49,229 nt of DNA from Leptofilum sp050292445 (GCA_050292445.1 JBNKLQ010000002.1:1-49229); one strand, 5' to 3'; positions 8,725 to 18,170 are shown, counted from the first letter of the stretch. Made by a program: numbers and translations. Notes: generated from the sequence alone by a model not told the origin.

Positions 8725-10584
8725 ATGTCAACACTCACAGACCATCCCCTACCCAATTTCCTTGCCATCCGCGAGGCGATCATGGCTGCCCCGCCGCGTC
8801 CGGCTGATTTTCCGCTCGCTGCCTTACGCGACGAGGACAGCTTAGAAGCAGTACGCCAGGCAGCACACTTCCAACAATTTCTGGCCGAACTGCACACTGA
8901 AGCCGAGAAGGCCCGGTCAACACCCATCCCGCCGCTGCCATTCCGCCTGTTTCATCTGTTTGAGACGACGGGGGATCGCGGGGAATATGAACGGCCGTAT
9001 TTCGACCGCCGCCGTCGCCTTTTAGCATTGGCCCTAGAAACGGCCGTTACCCAAACCGATATCTACCTGCCTGCCCTGCATGACCTGATCTGGGAACTGT
9101 GCAACGAGTACACCTGGGCTCTGCCGGCTCATTTGCCGGTCGGTGCCCAGGCTGTGCAAACCTACCGCCTGCCGCCGGAGCAAATCATTGACTTATTTGC
9201 TGCCCACACGGCCCACGCTTTAGCCGAGACCCTGGCCCTGCTGGGCACACGACTTGACCCCTGGCTGCATTATCGCGTCCGGACGGAAATAGAGCAGCGC
9301 ATTTTTCGACCGCTTTTTCACGATCCGCATCACTTCAAATGGGAGTACGAGCCAATTAACTGGGCGGCCGTCTGCGGCGGCTGTGCCGGAATGGTCGCCC
9401 TTATTTTAGAAGACGATCGCGAACGGCTGGCGGGGATGATTGACCGCGTGATCCGGGCACTGGAATGCTTCCTGGCCGGGTTTGGCGCGGACGGCGCCTG
9501 CCGGGAAGGCATTGATTACTGGGCGTACGGCTTCGGTTATTACACTTATTTCGCCGAGATGCTGCATACCTTTACCAACGGCCGTCTCGATTTATTCCAG
9601 AGCGAAAAAGTGCAGCGCATTGCCGCTTTCCCTCAGACCATCCATTTGGGCGGCAGCGCCTTTGTCAATTATTCGGACGCGGCCGAACACATGGCTATCC
9701 ATGCCGGGCTGGGCTCTTACCTGAGTGCGCGGTTGCAACAACCGGTACCTGCTCTGAGCTGCCCCAGCTTTCACACAGATCGTATTTACCGCTGGGGCAA
9801 CGTCGTCCGCGATTTGCTGTGGACCAACGCGGCGTTTTTGCATACGGCCGTTTCCGACGGCACATTTTATCTACCAGACGCGGCCTGGGTGGTCGATCGC
9901 CGCATCATTGATAGAAAGACCATCGCATTTTCAGCGAAGGGCGGGCACAACGAAGAACCCCATAACCACAACGACCTGGGCCACTTCATCCTACACCTGG
10001 GCGGCGAAAGCCTGCTGGCCGATCTAGGAGCCGGCGTCTACACGCGCCAATATTTTAGCGAAGCGCGGTACGAGGCGCTGCACACGGGTTCGCAGGGGCA
10101 TTCGGTACCGGTAATCAATGGAGCAAGGCAGGGAAACGGCCGTGCCTACAGCGCCACCGTTCTCACCTACGAATCTCAACCCGATGGCGTCACCTTTGCC
10201 CTTGACCTGACAGATGCTTACCCAGAAACGGCCGCATTGGATTCATTTACTCGCTCATTTGCCTGGTCAGTCAATGCGGCATCTCGCTCGGCCAACTTAC
10301 GGCTGGTGGATGTGTTTCGCTTTCGCGGGAAAACGGTCGTTTTCGAAGAATATTTTATTAGCCTGGTCCAACCCGTCGTGACGGCGGGAACGGCCGTCTG
10401 GCGCGGCCAACATGGCGAGATTTCCCTGCATTTTAACCAGCAGCAATTTGCGCCATTTGTCGATTCTATTGCTACGCAAACACACCTGGGCGATCCAATC
10501 ATTGTTTTTCGACTACGATTGTGTACGCTACAAACCGGCGTTAGCCAGAAAGCTGTTATTACGTTCGCCTGTCGATTGCACTGA
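8725..10584 (+). CDS. Heparinase II/III-like polysaccharide lyase family protein
   Basis: A 619-residue protein with a helical N-terminal toroid (about 1-330) and a heparinase II/III-like beta domain. The latter is marked by NHNDLGHFILHLGGES near 412-427 and by GSQGHSVPVINGARQ. Lyases of this superfamily cleave uronic-acid polysaccharides by beta-elimination and leave 4,5-unsaturated ends, the substrate of the GH88 enzyme of the first operon. The ATG at 8725 is preferred; the open frame continues upstream but overlaps the previous gene. No signal peptide is seen, which points to cytoplasmic oligosaccharide cleavage. The exact PL family and substrate cannot be told from inspection. Confidence 0.82.
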   Translation: MSTLTDHPLPNFLAIREAIMAAPPRPADFPLAALRDEDSLEAVRQAAHFQQFLAELHTEAEKARSTPIPPLPFRLFHLFETTGDRGEYERPYFDRRRRLLALALETAVTQTDIYLPALHDLIWELCNEYTWALPAHLPVGAQAVQTYRLPPEQIIDLFAAHTAHALAETLALLGTRLDPWLHYRVRTEIEQRIFRPLFHDPHHFKWEYEPINWAAVCGGCAGMVALILEDDRERLAGMIDRVIRALECFLAGFGADGACREGIDYWAYGFGYYTYFAEMLHTFTNGRLDLFQSEKVQRIAAFPQTIHLGGSAFVNYSDAAEHMAIHAGLGSYLSARLQQPVPALSCPSFHTDRIYRWGNVVRDLLWTNAAFLHTAVSDGTFYLPDAAWVVDRRIIDRKTIAFSAKGGHNEEPHNHNDLGHFILHLGGESLLADLGAGVYTRQYFSEARYEALHTGSQGHSVPVINGARQGNGRAYSATVLTYESQPDGVTFALDLTDAYPETAALDSFTRSFAWSVNAASRSANLRLVDVFRFRGKTVVFEEYFISLVQPVVTAGTAVWRGQHGEISLHFNQQQFAPFVDSIATQTHLGDPIIVFRLRLCTLQTGVSQKAVITFACRLH

Positions 10585-10639
10585 ACTCCGATGAGGCCAG
10601 CACCTTGAACTAAAGAGTTCAATATAGGGAAATTACCGT

Positions 10640-13600
10640 ATGACTTCATTCACTTCACCTCCAATTCCTGATGCGGCGCAGCCAGACTGGGAGAATCCGC
10701 AGCTTTTACACCGCAACCGCCTGCCCGGCCGGGCGCGTTTTGCCACCTATCCCGACGAGCCAACGGCCGTATCTGGCGCAAGCAGCCCATGGGAAATGTC
10801 TCTTAACGGCATGTGGCGCTTTCACTATGCGCTCTCACCCATTGAGGCACCTCAGAATTTCGCCGACGAGGCGTTTGACGATTCCGATTGGGCGCAGATG
10901 CCGGTTCCCGGCCATTGGCAGCTCAACGGCTACGGCGCGCCACAATACACCAACGTTATCTATCCCTTTGTGATTGATCCACCGCACGTACCTAGCGAAA
11001 ATCCGACCGGCAGCTATCGTCGCCGCTTCACGGTACCGGAGGATTGGTCTGGACGGCGGCACATTTTGCGATTTGATGGGGTGGATTCGGCGTTTGAAGT
11101 GTACGTGAACGGCCGTTTCGTCGGTTTCTCCAAAGGCAGCCGTATGGCCGCCGAGTTTAACGTGACGGAGTTTGTATGCACCGGCGAGAACCTGCTTGCC
11201 GTGCGTGTTTACCAATGGAGCGACGGCAGCTACCTGGAAGACCAGGATATGTGGTGGCTGTCGGGCATCTTCCGTGACGTGACGCTGCTGTCTACGCCGC
11301 CGCTGGCCTTATGGGACGTGACCGTAGACCCCGGTTTGGCAGAGAATGCCTGTACTGAGAGCGGACGCAGCGTCCATAGCCGAAGTGGCCGTTCCGCCAC
11401 CCTAACCGCCCGTGCCACCATACAAACCGGTACAGAAAAGTCCCAGCTGGAAATGAAGCTGCTGGATGGAAACAGGAATGAGGTAGAAGGTGCTACGGCC
11501 GTGGGCACAATTGCAACCGACGCAGAGACTAGTCAAGTGTCTTTGACGGCTGAAGTTGCCGCGCCACACCTGTGGTCGGCCGATGACCCGTATCTCTACA
11601 CGCTGCTCCTGACGCTGCGCAGTGCAGCGGGGGAGATCGTGGCTGTCGTGCCGCAAAAGGTCGGTTTCCGCCGGGTAGAGGTGAAAGAGGCGCGGCTGTT
11701 GGTAAACGGTACGGCCGTCAAACTGCGCGGCGTCAACCGGCATGAACACCACCCCGATTACGGTCGTGCCCTACCCTACGCCACTATGCTGGAAGATGTG
11801 CTGCTGATGAAACGGCACAACATCAATACCGTGCGCACCAGCCATTACCCGCCCCACCCCCATTTCCTCGACTTATGTGACGCTTACGGCCTCTACGTGA
11901 TTGATGAAGCAGATTTGGAATGCCATGGGCTGCGGGAGGTGGCACGGCCGTTTTTCCTCAGTGATGATCCAGATTGGCATGAAGCCTACGTGGACCGCGT
12001 AGTGCGGCTGGTAGAACGCGACAAAAATCATGCCTGCGTCATTCTGTGGTCTTTGGGCAACGAAGCTGGCTTTGGTGCCAATCATGAGGCGATGGCCGCC
12101 TGGATGCGCGAACATTATCCACGCTTCCTCATCCATTACGAAAGCGACCGCTTTGGTAAAGTGAGTGACGTGATCAGCCAGATGTACACCGATGTCCCGG
12201 AACTCATCGCCTTCGGCAAGGGTGAGGGCGACGTGGGTCACGTCACCTCCTGGTCGGAGCCCATGCCGCTGGCCGATTACGTAGACAAGCCGTTTTTCCT
12301 CTGTGAATATGCGCACGCAATGGGCAACGGCCCTGGCGGTCTGGCCGAGTATTGGGACGCTTTCTGGCAGTACGAGCGGCTGCTGGGCGGCTGCGTGTGG
12401 GAATGGATTGATCATGGATTTCGCGCCAGGACAGACGACGGCCGTGCTTATTTTGCCTACGGTGGCGACTTTGGCGACCAACCCAACGACGGCAACTTCG
12501 TGTGCGACGGCCTGCTCTTTCCTGATCGCACCCCGTCGCCGGGGCTGCTTGAGCTTAAAAAAGTGATGGAGCCGGTGCATGTGGAAACCATCGCTATTAA
12601 AGATGGCATCGCCCGGCTGCGGCTGCATAACCGCTACGAATTCCTGACGCTGGATCATTTGCAGGCATCGTGGCAGGTGTCGGAAGATGGCGTGGGCATC
12701 CAGGCCGGCATTTTGGCCCTGCCGGAACTGCTACCAGGCGAGTCGGCCATCATCGAGGTTCCCTGTGCCGTGCCCAACCCGATGCCTGGTGCAATGTACT
12801 ATCTCACCCTGCGCTTCGGGCTAGCGCAGGCCGCCACCTGGGCAGAAGCGGGGCATGAGGTTGCCTTTGCCCAGATTGAGCTGAGGGTGCTGGTGGAGGT
12901 GAAACGGCCGTTACCCCATCATGCCACCACGCCCCTGACCGTACACGAAAAGGGTACACACCTGCACATTCAAAGCGGTGATACTGAGGTTGTATTTGAT
13001 AAAGCGCGTGGATTTATTCATCTGTGGCGCGCCGCTGGATATGACTTGATGACGGGCGGACCACGCCTGACTATCTGGCGCGCCGCGATTGACAACGATG
13101 CCCGCGGCGGCGGCGAGGACGTTGCGCGGGAATGGCGGGCGCGCTTTTTGCACAAGGCCCAGCACCGGCTGGATAGTTTCGCCTGGACGCGGCTGAGTGA
13201 AACGGCCGTGCGCGTCACTGTGCAATCCTGCCTGGCACCACCCGTCTATGATGCTGCGTTTGACTGCCAATACCAGTACATTATCACCGGTGACGGTGCC
13301 ATCACGCTGGAAGTACAGGGCACGCCGCGAGGTGAATGGCCGGCAATGCTGCCCCGCATCGGGCTGGAAATGGCGCTGCCGGGTATACTGGGTCGGGTCA
13401 CCTGGCTGGGGCGCGGGCCGGGCGAAAGTTACGCCGATACAAAGCAGGCAGCTCGCTTTGGCCTATGGCAAGCCTCGGTGGATGAGATGCTGACGCCCTA
13501 TGTGCGGCCGCAAGAAAACGGCAACCACACCGATACACGCTGGGTGGCGCTGCAAGATGGGCGCGGCATTGGACTTTTGGCGGCGGCCAGCCCGACGCTT

Positions 13601-13846
13601 GCGTTCAGCGCCCATCGCTTCACCACGGCCGACCTGGACCAGGCGCAACACACGTATGAGCTTGTGCCACGCCCGACCATCACGCTGCATTTAGATTTGC
13701 AGCAAAACGGCGTTGGTTCGGCAAGCTGCGGTCCGGGGGTGATGACAGCGTATCAATTACAGGCACGGCCGTTTGTTTTCCATACGCGTTTCCAACCGCT
13801 GAGATCGGGTACGGAAAACTTGCTAGAAATAGGACGTCAACATTGA
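10640..13846 (+). CDS. GH2 beta-galactosidase (LacZ-type)
   Basis: A 1068-residue GH2 enzyme with the LacZ five-domain layout: sugar-binding jelly roll, two immunoglobulin-like domains, TIM barrel and C-terminal beta-galactosidase small-chain domain. The acid/base Glu475 is in SLGNEAGFG and the nucleophile Glu556 in FLCEYAHAMGN. It is about 45 residues longer than E. coli LacZ. Part of the excess is a Ser/Arg-rich stretch around residues 237-253 that coincides with a palindromic repeat in the DNA (see 11347-11400). It overlaps the next gene by 4 bp (TTGA), so the two are translationally coupled. LacZ-type motifs support galactosidase, but related beta-glycosidase activities remain possible. 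Confidence 0.93.
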   Translation: MTSFTSPPIPDAAQPDWENPQLLHRNRLPGRARFATYPDEPTAVSGASSPWEMSLNGMWRFHYALSPIEAPQNFADEAFDDSDWAQMPVPGHWQLNGYGAPQYTNVIYPFVIDPPHVPSENPTGSYRRRFTVPEDWSGRRHILRFDGVDSAFEVYVNGRFVGFSKGSRMAAEFNVTEFVCTGENLLAVRVYQWSDGSYLEDQDMWWLSGIFRDVTLLSTPPLALWDVTVDPGLAENACTESGRSVHSRSGRSATLTARATIQTGTEKSQLEMKLLDGNRNEVEGATAVGTIATDAETSQVSLTAEVAAPHLWSADDPYLYTLLLTLRSAAGEIVAVVPQKVGFRRVEVKEARLLVNGTAVKLRGVNRHEHHPDYGRALPYATMLEDVLLMKRHNINTVRTSHYPPHPHFLDLCDAYGLYVIDEADLECHGLREVARPFFLSDDPDWHEAYVDRVVRLVERDKNHACVILWSLGNEAGFGANHEAMAAWMREHYPRFLIHYESDRFGKVSDVISQMYTDVPELIAFGKGEGDVGHVTSWSEPMPLADYVDKPFFLCEYAHAMGNGPGGLAEYWDAFWQYERLLGGCVWEWIDHGFRARTDDGRAYFAYGGDFGDQPNDGNFVCDGLLFPDRTPSPGLLELKKVMEPVHVETIAIKDGIARLRLHNRYEFLTLDHLQASWQVSEDGVGIQAGILALPELLPGESAIIEVPCAVPNPMPGAMYYLTLRFGLAQAATWAEAGHEVAFAQIELRVLVEVKRPLPHHATTPLTVHEKGTHLHIQSGDTEVVFDKARGFIHLWRAAGYDLMTGGPRLTIWRAAIDNDARGGGEDVAREWRARFLHKAQHRLDSFAWTRLSETAVRVTVQSCLAPPVYDAAFDCQYQYIITGDGAITLEVQGTPRGEWPAMLPRIGLEMALPGILGRVTWLGRGPGESYADTKQAARFGLWQASVDEMLTPYVRPQENGNHTDTRWVALQDGRGIGLLAAASPTLAFSAHRFTTADLDQAQHTYELVPRPTITLHLDLQQNGVGSASCGPGVMTAYQLQARPFVFHTRFQPLRSGTENLLEIGRQH
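11347..11400 (+). repeat. Palindromic repeat inserted in frame in the GH2 gene
   Basis: The stretch contains the palindrome GGACGC-A-GCGTCC (11363-11375) inside gtactgag...cgaagtgg. It encodes a low-complexity TESGRSVHSRSGRSA segment in a linker of the GH2 protein. It resembles the short dispersed repeats seen in frame at 29740, 31930 and 34572. The assignment as an inserted repeat is inference. Confidence 0.45.
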
Positions 13847-14466
13847 GTTTTCTGGATACCCGACTGTACCGCTGGTTGGATGTGCTGGCCAATTTTTTCT
13901 TCCTTAACATCTTGTGGCTGTTGGCCTGCGTCCCCCTGATTACCCTCTTTCCGGCAACGGCCGCACTATTTGCGGTGGTGCGTGACTGGGTTAGAGGAAA
14001 AGATGAGGGGTTCTTTATGCCGTTCTTCCGCTATATGCGGGAGAATTTTGTGCAAAGTCTGGTTGTTGGCCTGGTCTGGACCGTAGTTGGTCTGGTGCTG
14101 GTGGCCGATTTCCTGTTTGTGCGTGGGATAACGTCTTGGGTACGGACGCCGTTTTTGGCGCTGCTTATTCTGGTGGGGTTGGTTTATTTGGGAACGGCCG
14201 TTCACCTCTTTCCTGTGATGGTCCATTTCCAAGCTCGTTGGTTCCACATAATCAAAAATTCATTGATTATCGCCATTAGCTCGCCTGTGATAACATTTCT
14301 CAGCTTGTTGATACTTTTCGTTGCCGGCTTGGCAATTTTCTATGTTCCGCTTAGTTTCCTGTTATTTGGCAGCGTCACCGCCTATCTTCTTTACAGCCTT
14401 TGCCATCGACTGTTTCAACAAATTGAGTCGGATTTAGAGGAAGGTTCGCAGCACAATGATCACTGA
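13843..14466 (+). CDS. DUF624 / YesL family membrane protein
   Basis: A 207-residue membrane protein with about five hydrophobic segments, the same size as B. subtilis YesL. It matches the DUF624 pattern at the N-terminus (LDTRLYRWLDVLANFFFLNILW). Its function is unknown. DUF624 genes regularly accompany CUT1 sugar importers and polysaccharide-degradation operons, as here. Translation starts at TTG 13843, overlapping the stop of the GH2 gene by 4 bp. It is the last gene of the operon. Confidence 0.85.
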   Translation: MSFLDTRLYRWLDVLANFFFLNILWLLACVPLITLFPATAALFAVVRDWVRGKDEGFFMPFFRYMRENFVQSLVVGLVWTVVGLVLVADFLFVRGITSWVRTPFLALLILVGLVYLGTAVHLFPVMVHFQARWFHIIKNSLIIAISSPVITFLSLLILFVAGLAIFYVPLSFLLFGSVTAYLLYSLCHRLFQQIESDLEEGSQHNDH

Positions 14467-14520
14467 ATAAAACCCGATGCAAATTGGCCAATTCTCAAAA
14501 TAATCTGATGATCAGGCCTA

Positions 14521-14564
14521 TTGACGCAAACAACACATTGAAATACAATTGGTACGTACCGGTA
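14521..14564 (+). promoter_or_regulatory. Promoter with AraR-type operator, repressor gene
   Basis: TTGACG (14521-14526), a 17-bp spacer and TACAAT (14544-14549) precede the operator AATTGGTACGTACCGGTA (14548-14564... extended by one base on the left). The third identical operator lies 32 bp before the regulator gene, which predicts negative autoregulation. Confidence 0.85.
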
Positions 14565-14595
14565 TGCGGACTACATTCATCGAGAGGAAACTAAA

Positions 14596-15729
14596 ATGCT
14601 TGACTTTGAACGCGTCACACAAGATCTTCAGGCACCGGCAGCAGCGCCCTTGCATGCGCGGGTTCGCGCAGCAATCCAGGCCCAAATCATGGATGGGACC
14701 TTAAAGCCTGGAGAAACCTTGCCTCCGGAGCGTACCTTACAGGAGGAATTGGGCATTAGTCGCGCTACGGTTCGCCAGGCGATTAAAAGCCTCATTAACG
14801 ACCATCTCTTAAAATCCGTTGTGGGGTCCGGCACCTTTGTCTTGGAACCTCAAGAATCTCCACCGCACAACACGCTCGTTGGGGTTATCGTGCCTGACTC
14901 CAACTATTACATCTACTATCCCGAGCTGGCCTCGTCGCTGAGTAATTACCTTCGCGACGCCGGTTATCGCGTTGATGCAACTGTTCATAATGAACGGTAT
15001 GGGACGCTAACTGAAATTACGTCCAGTTTGCTGGCACAAGAGGCAGCGGCCGTCGTGCTGGTTGCGCCTAATCAGCAATATGGCAATGATGTGCTCCGCC
15101 AACTGCGAGCCAAAGGCGTTATCGTCGTGCTGCTTACGCGCTATCTAGATAATTTTGCCGACGTTGATTATATTGGGGCTGATAACCGCCTTATTGGCAT
15201 AGAGGCAACCCAACATTTAATTGAGCTGGGGCATTCAAGCATTGTCCATATTGCCGCCAGCAGCACGTCGACCGCCTTTGATCGCGCCGCCGGGTACGTC
15301 CAGGCCATGACAGAAGCCGGGTTGACGCCAAAAATTTTTATGGCTCCAGATGAACCATCTCCATTACCGCCTGAGCTGATAAAATATGTCATGAACGTCG
15401 AATCAGACCAGCTCTGGAGTCAGGTGGCTAAAAAAGAGATCACCGGCGTTTTTTGTTTTAACGACCAGATTGCCAGCTGGGCACAAAAAGAAGTGCGTAA
15501 ACTCAACCTGGTGATTCCGCGCGATTTTTCCTTAGTTTCTGTTGACAATATGCCTTATGCCGATTTCTTTGATACCCCGCTTACAACCTTTGCCCTACCG
15601 GGCGAGGAAATTGGTAATCAAGCGGCCGCGCTGCTTTTGCGTCGCCTGAAAGGCGAAGCTTTCCCACCACAACGAGTCCTGTTGCCGGCACGATTTGTTC
15701 GTCGTCTTTCTACAGCGGCTCCACCATAA
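14596..15729 (+). CDS. GntR-LacI hybrid transcriptional repressor (AraR-like)
   Basis: The 377-residue protein has a GntR-type winged helix at about 15-85 (PPERTLQEELGISRATVRQA, then GSGTFV). This is fused to a LacI/periplasmic-binding-type sugar sensor from about residue 93 (TLVGVIVPDSNYYIYYPELA). This architecture and length are those of B. subtilis AraR, whose operators also centre on TACGTAC. Three such operators occur in the window, including one at its own promoter. I infer that it represses the two saccharide operons and itself, and is released by a sugar or uronide from the pathway. The inducer cannot be read from the sequence. Confidence 0.92.
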   Translation: MLDFERVTQDLQAPAAAPLHARVRAAIQAQIMDGTLKPGETLPPERTLQEELGISRATVRQAIKSLINDHLLKSVVGSGTFVLEPQESPPHNTLVGVIVPDSNYYIYYPELASSLSNYLRDAGYRVDATVHNERYGTLTEITSSLLAQEAAAVVLVAPNQQYGNDVLRQLRAKGVIVVLLTRYLDNFADVDYIGADNRLIGIEATQHLIELGHSSIVHIAASSTSTAFDRAAGYVQAMTEAGLTPKIFMAPDEPSPLPPELIKYVMNVESDQLWSQVAKKEITGVFCFNDQIASWAQKEVRKLNLVIPRDFSLVSVDNMPYADFFDTPLTTFALPGEEIGNQAAALLLRRLKGEAFPPQRVLLPARFVRRLSTAAPP

Positions 15730-15751
15730 AAGTCGAGTTTGCTTGTTCCTC

Positions 15752-15775
15752 GGTTCAAATCCCGCTGCCCCGACA
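15752..15775 (+). other. tRNA 3'-end-like sequence, possible attachment-site relic
   Basis: GGTTCAAATCC followed by CGCTGCCCCGACA looks like the T-loop, T-stem and acceptor end of a tRNA (Pro/Met-like acceptor). No matching 5' half, D-arm or anticodon arm lies upstream. A recombinase remnant follows 650 bp downstream, so this may be a duplicated tRNA end from a past integration. Confidence 0.35.
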
Positions 15776-16407
15776 GATGTGGAAACGGCCGTTTCGCTAC
15801 CACAGGAAAACTGTTATACACGTGCGGGAGCGAAGAGGAGTCGGGCACTCACAGGTATAAATTGGGTCGTGGTATTCTTGCCAAAGAACGTTGAAGCATT
15901 GTACTGCCAGAAAAATTGACCAGAAAGAAGCGGGAAATGGCCGTTTTTCCACCGTCTCTCTTAAACTCAATTTCATAATTATCCTGTAGGGTGCATTTAT
16001 TCCAACCACGCCAATTTTCCTCCAGAAAACAGCGTATGGTGCAATTACTATGATCGAGGCCGTAGTGTGCAAAAATTCCATCCAAATGAGATTTCCTCGA
16101 GTACGAAGTGAAATTGTGCGCACTATTGACAGGTTCCGGTAGAATCACCAAAACCCTTGAATTGGAGTACAAAAGTTCATGATTTTGTTCCTGGTTGCTC
16201 AGAAATTATCTACCCGCATCTCCCTCATTTAAATCGGTTGCATGACTGAATCCAATAAAGACCTGGAAATCTTGGTGACCAGGCGAGTTCAACTTGCCTG
16301 CTTATTGCAAAACGACCGATTGAACGGCCATTTTTCCTGCCAATCTATCATGCGTTGCCGGTGTTCTCTCATTGATAAGGTGAGCAAGTTTGTTTTTTCT
16401 TGACTGA

Positions 16408-16710
16408 AAAGATATTGTTTTCTGTTCCAGATGGCTTGGATCGGTTTTTTGCATATTACGGCGTGTTGATCTTGAAAACCAACTCAATTCAGCAGTGTTA
16501 TCTAAACAGGAAATCGAAGATATTTTTGATTTTGCCCAGCAAGCGGCCGAAGGTTTATGCGAGGCTGATGAAAATTTTGAGGCGAGAAGACGGGTTGTTG
16601 AATTGTTGGAGGTAAGAGCCGCATTAGAAGTGGAAGGCAAGGAAAAATACCTCTACCTCCGGTGTGGATTAGGTCGAGAGAATTTGATAGTTGCGTCCAA
16701 GCACACGTGA
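16408..16710 (+). pseudogene. C-terminal remnant of a large serine recombinase
   Basis: The frame is open from 16408, and a possible GTG at 16495 would give 71 residues. The sequence EIEDIFDFAQQAAEGL, then FEARRRVVELLEVRAALEVE, ends in YLRCGLGRENL. This matches the end of the large serine recombinases that read approximately FARRVREGL, KRRIIELLDVR, VYVRC. The N-terminal resolvase domain and zinc-ribbon part are absent. I infer decay of a former mobile element; the family call rests on pattern memory. Confidence 0.55.
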
Positions 16711-16711
16711 C

Positions 16712-16731
16712 AGCTTTTGACAGTTTTTCCC
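16712..16731 (+). promoter_or_regulatory. Shared motif AGCTTTTGACAGT...TTTTCC before HMG-CoA reductase
   Basis: AGCTTTTGACAGT followed by TTTTCCCC recurs as AGCTTTTGACAGT-A-TTTTCCC at 20503-20523, before the DUF35 gene. TTGACA could serve as a -35 but no well-spaced -10 is visible. A common regulator site for the two parts of the mevalonate cluster is a guess. Confidence 0.35.
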
Positions 16732-16877
16732 CGTTATAGTCACATCCGGTGGTGGCCAAACGCTGATCGCTGGCAAACGGCCGTATCCCCCCACAGTTTC
16801 AAAATGAGATGCAGCAATGGGATTTTTCTGCACCTTTGTACTGAATATGTTTCTGTTTTCTGTTTAAGGAGAATTAA

Positions 16878-18170
16878 GTGGGCGAAAAATCATCAAGATT
16901 ACCTGGATTTTATAAACGGCCGTTAGACGAACGCGTAGACATCGTGGCCGAGTGGGCCGGATTAGATGCCGCCGATGTGGCCGTGCTCAAAGGACAAGGC
17001 CTGGCCAACGAGCAGGCCGACAAAATGATCGAAAACACCCTGGGCACTTTTGCTGTGCCGTTGGGGATTGCCGCGAACTTTTTGATAAACGGCCGTGATT
17101 ACCTTATTCCCATGGCCGTTGAAGAACCCAGCGTCGTGGCAGCGGTCAGCAACGCCGCCAAGAAAATCCGGGCTGGGGGTGGTTTCCACACCGAAGCCAC
17201 CGATCCCGTGATGATTGGCCAGATTCAGGTGCTAGACATTCCTGACATGGAAGCAGCCATAGCCGCCATCGAAGCAAACCAAACAGAGCTGTTGGAAATC
17301 GCCAACTGCTGTGACCGGGTGATTGTTGAGTTGGGCGGCGGCGCGCGCAAGATTGAAGCACGGCCGTTTCCCGACACCCCTGTCGGTCCCATGCTCATCG
17401 TTCATCTGCATTTCGACACCAGAGACGCGATGGGTGCCAACGCCATTAACACTTCGCTGGAATCATTGGCCCCTAAGATTGCTGAATTGACAAACGGCCG
17501 TACCAACCTGCGCATCCTCTCTAACCTGGCTGACCAGCGTACCGCCACCGCCCGCTGCACCATTCCTGCTAACCAGCTAGCAACCGCCGATATACCTGGC
17601 AGCGATGTAGCCAAACTTATCGAAGAAGCCAACGCCTTTGCCATCGTTGATCCGTACCGGGCCGCGACACACAACAAAGGCATTATGAACGGCATCGACG
17701 CGGTCTGCATTGCCACCGGCAACGATTGGCGCGCCGTAGAAGCCGGTGCCCACACTTACGCCGCCCGCAATGGCCAATACAGTGCCCTCACCGACTGGCA
17801 TGTCGATGAAAATGGCGATCTCTATGGCGAAATCACCTTGCCATTGGCCGTGGGCATGGTTGGCGGTGCTACCAAAGTGCATCCCACCGCCCGCGCTGCC
17901 ATGAAGATATTAAATGTCGCGTCTGCCCCAGAACTGGCCCAGGTGATGGCTGCTGTGGGTCTGGCCCAAAATTTGGCCGCGATCAACGCCCTGGCTACCG
18001 TAGGCATCCAAAAAGGACACATGCGCCTGCACGCCCGCCAGGTGGCTCTGGCTGCCGGTGCCCAAGATGGCCTGGTCCAAAAAATCGCCGACAAGCTCGT
18101 AGCGGAACAAAATATTCGCGTGGAACGCGCAGCAGAATTATTGCGGTTATCGGTAATCGGTGAACGGTAA
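16878..18170 (+). CDS. Hydroxymethylglutaryl-CoA reductase, class II
   Basis: Reduces HMG-CoA to mevalonate (or the reverse). The 430 residues carry the class II pattern: ENTLGTFAVPLGIAANFLI at about 50-68, EEPSVVAA with the catalytic Glu, DAMGANAINT (cofactor site), and VGGATKVHPTA. The GTG start at 16878 has aaggaga 5 nt upstream. Class II enzymes are used for mevalonate synthesis in several Chloroflexota, and the neighbouring HMG-CoA synthase supports the biosynthetic direction. It is the first gene of a four-gene cluster and lies 66 bp before the synthase gene. Confidence 0.95.
   Translation: MGEKSSRLPGFYKRPLDERVDIVAEWAGLDAADVAVLKGQGLANEQADKMIENTLGTFAVPLGIAANFLINGRDYLIPMAVEEPSVVAAVSNAAKKIRAGGGFHTEATDPVMIGQIQVLDIPDMEAAIAAIEANQTELLEIANCCDRVIVELGGGARKIEARPFPDTPVGPMLIVHLHFDTRDAMGANAINTSLESLAPKIAELTNGRTNLRILSNLADQRTATARCTIPANQLATADIPGSDVAKLIEEANAFAIVDPYRAATHNKGIMNGIDAVCIATGNDWRAVEAGAHTYAARNGQYSALTDWHVDENGDLYGEITLPLAVGMVGGATKVHPTARAAMKILNVASAPELAQVMAAVGLAQNLAAINALATVGIQKGHMRLHARQVALAAGAQDGLVQKIADKLVAEQNIRVERAAELLRLSVIGER

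Larger units (their letters stand above)
15730..16877. other. Gene-poor scar region
   Basis: About 1.1 kb without an intact convincing gene. It contains a tRNA-3'-like sequence (15752-15775), two ACGGCCGT octamers, a serine recombinase remnant (16408-16710) and a sequence before the HMG-CoA reductase gene that recurs before the DUF35 gene. A 107-codon minus-strand frame at 15849-16172 (RDGGKTAISRFFLVNFSG part) resembles nothing I know and has no clear RBS; I do not call it a gene. Confidence 0.6.

Noticed and set aside
11873..12658. 261-codon minus-strand frame opposite the GH2 gene
   Set aside because: The GH2 frame with both catalytic glutamates is certain here; the antisense protein resembles no family.
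15740..15775. Possible complete tRNA gene
   Set aside because: Only a T-arm and acceptor-like 3' end is present; the T-stem is mismatched and no D-arm or anticodon arm can be built upstream.
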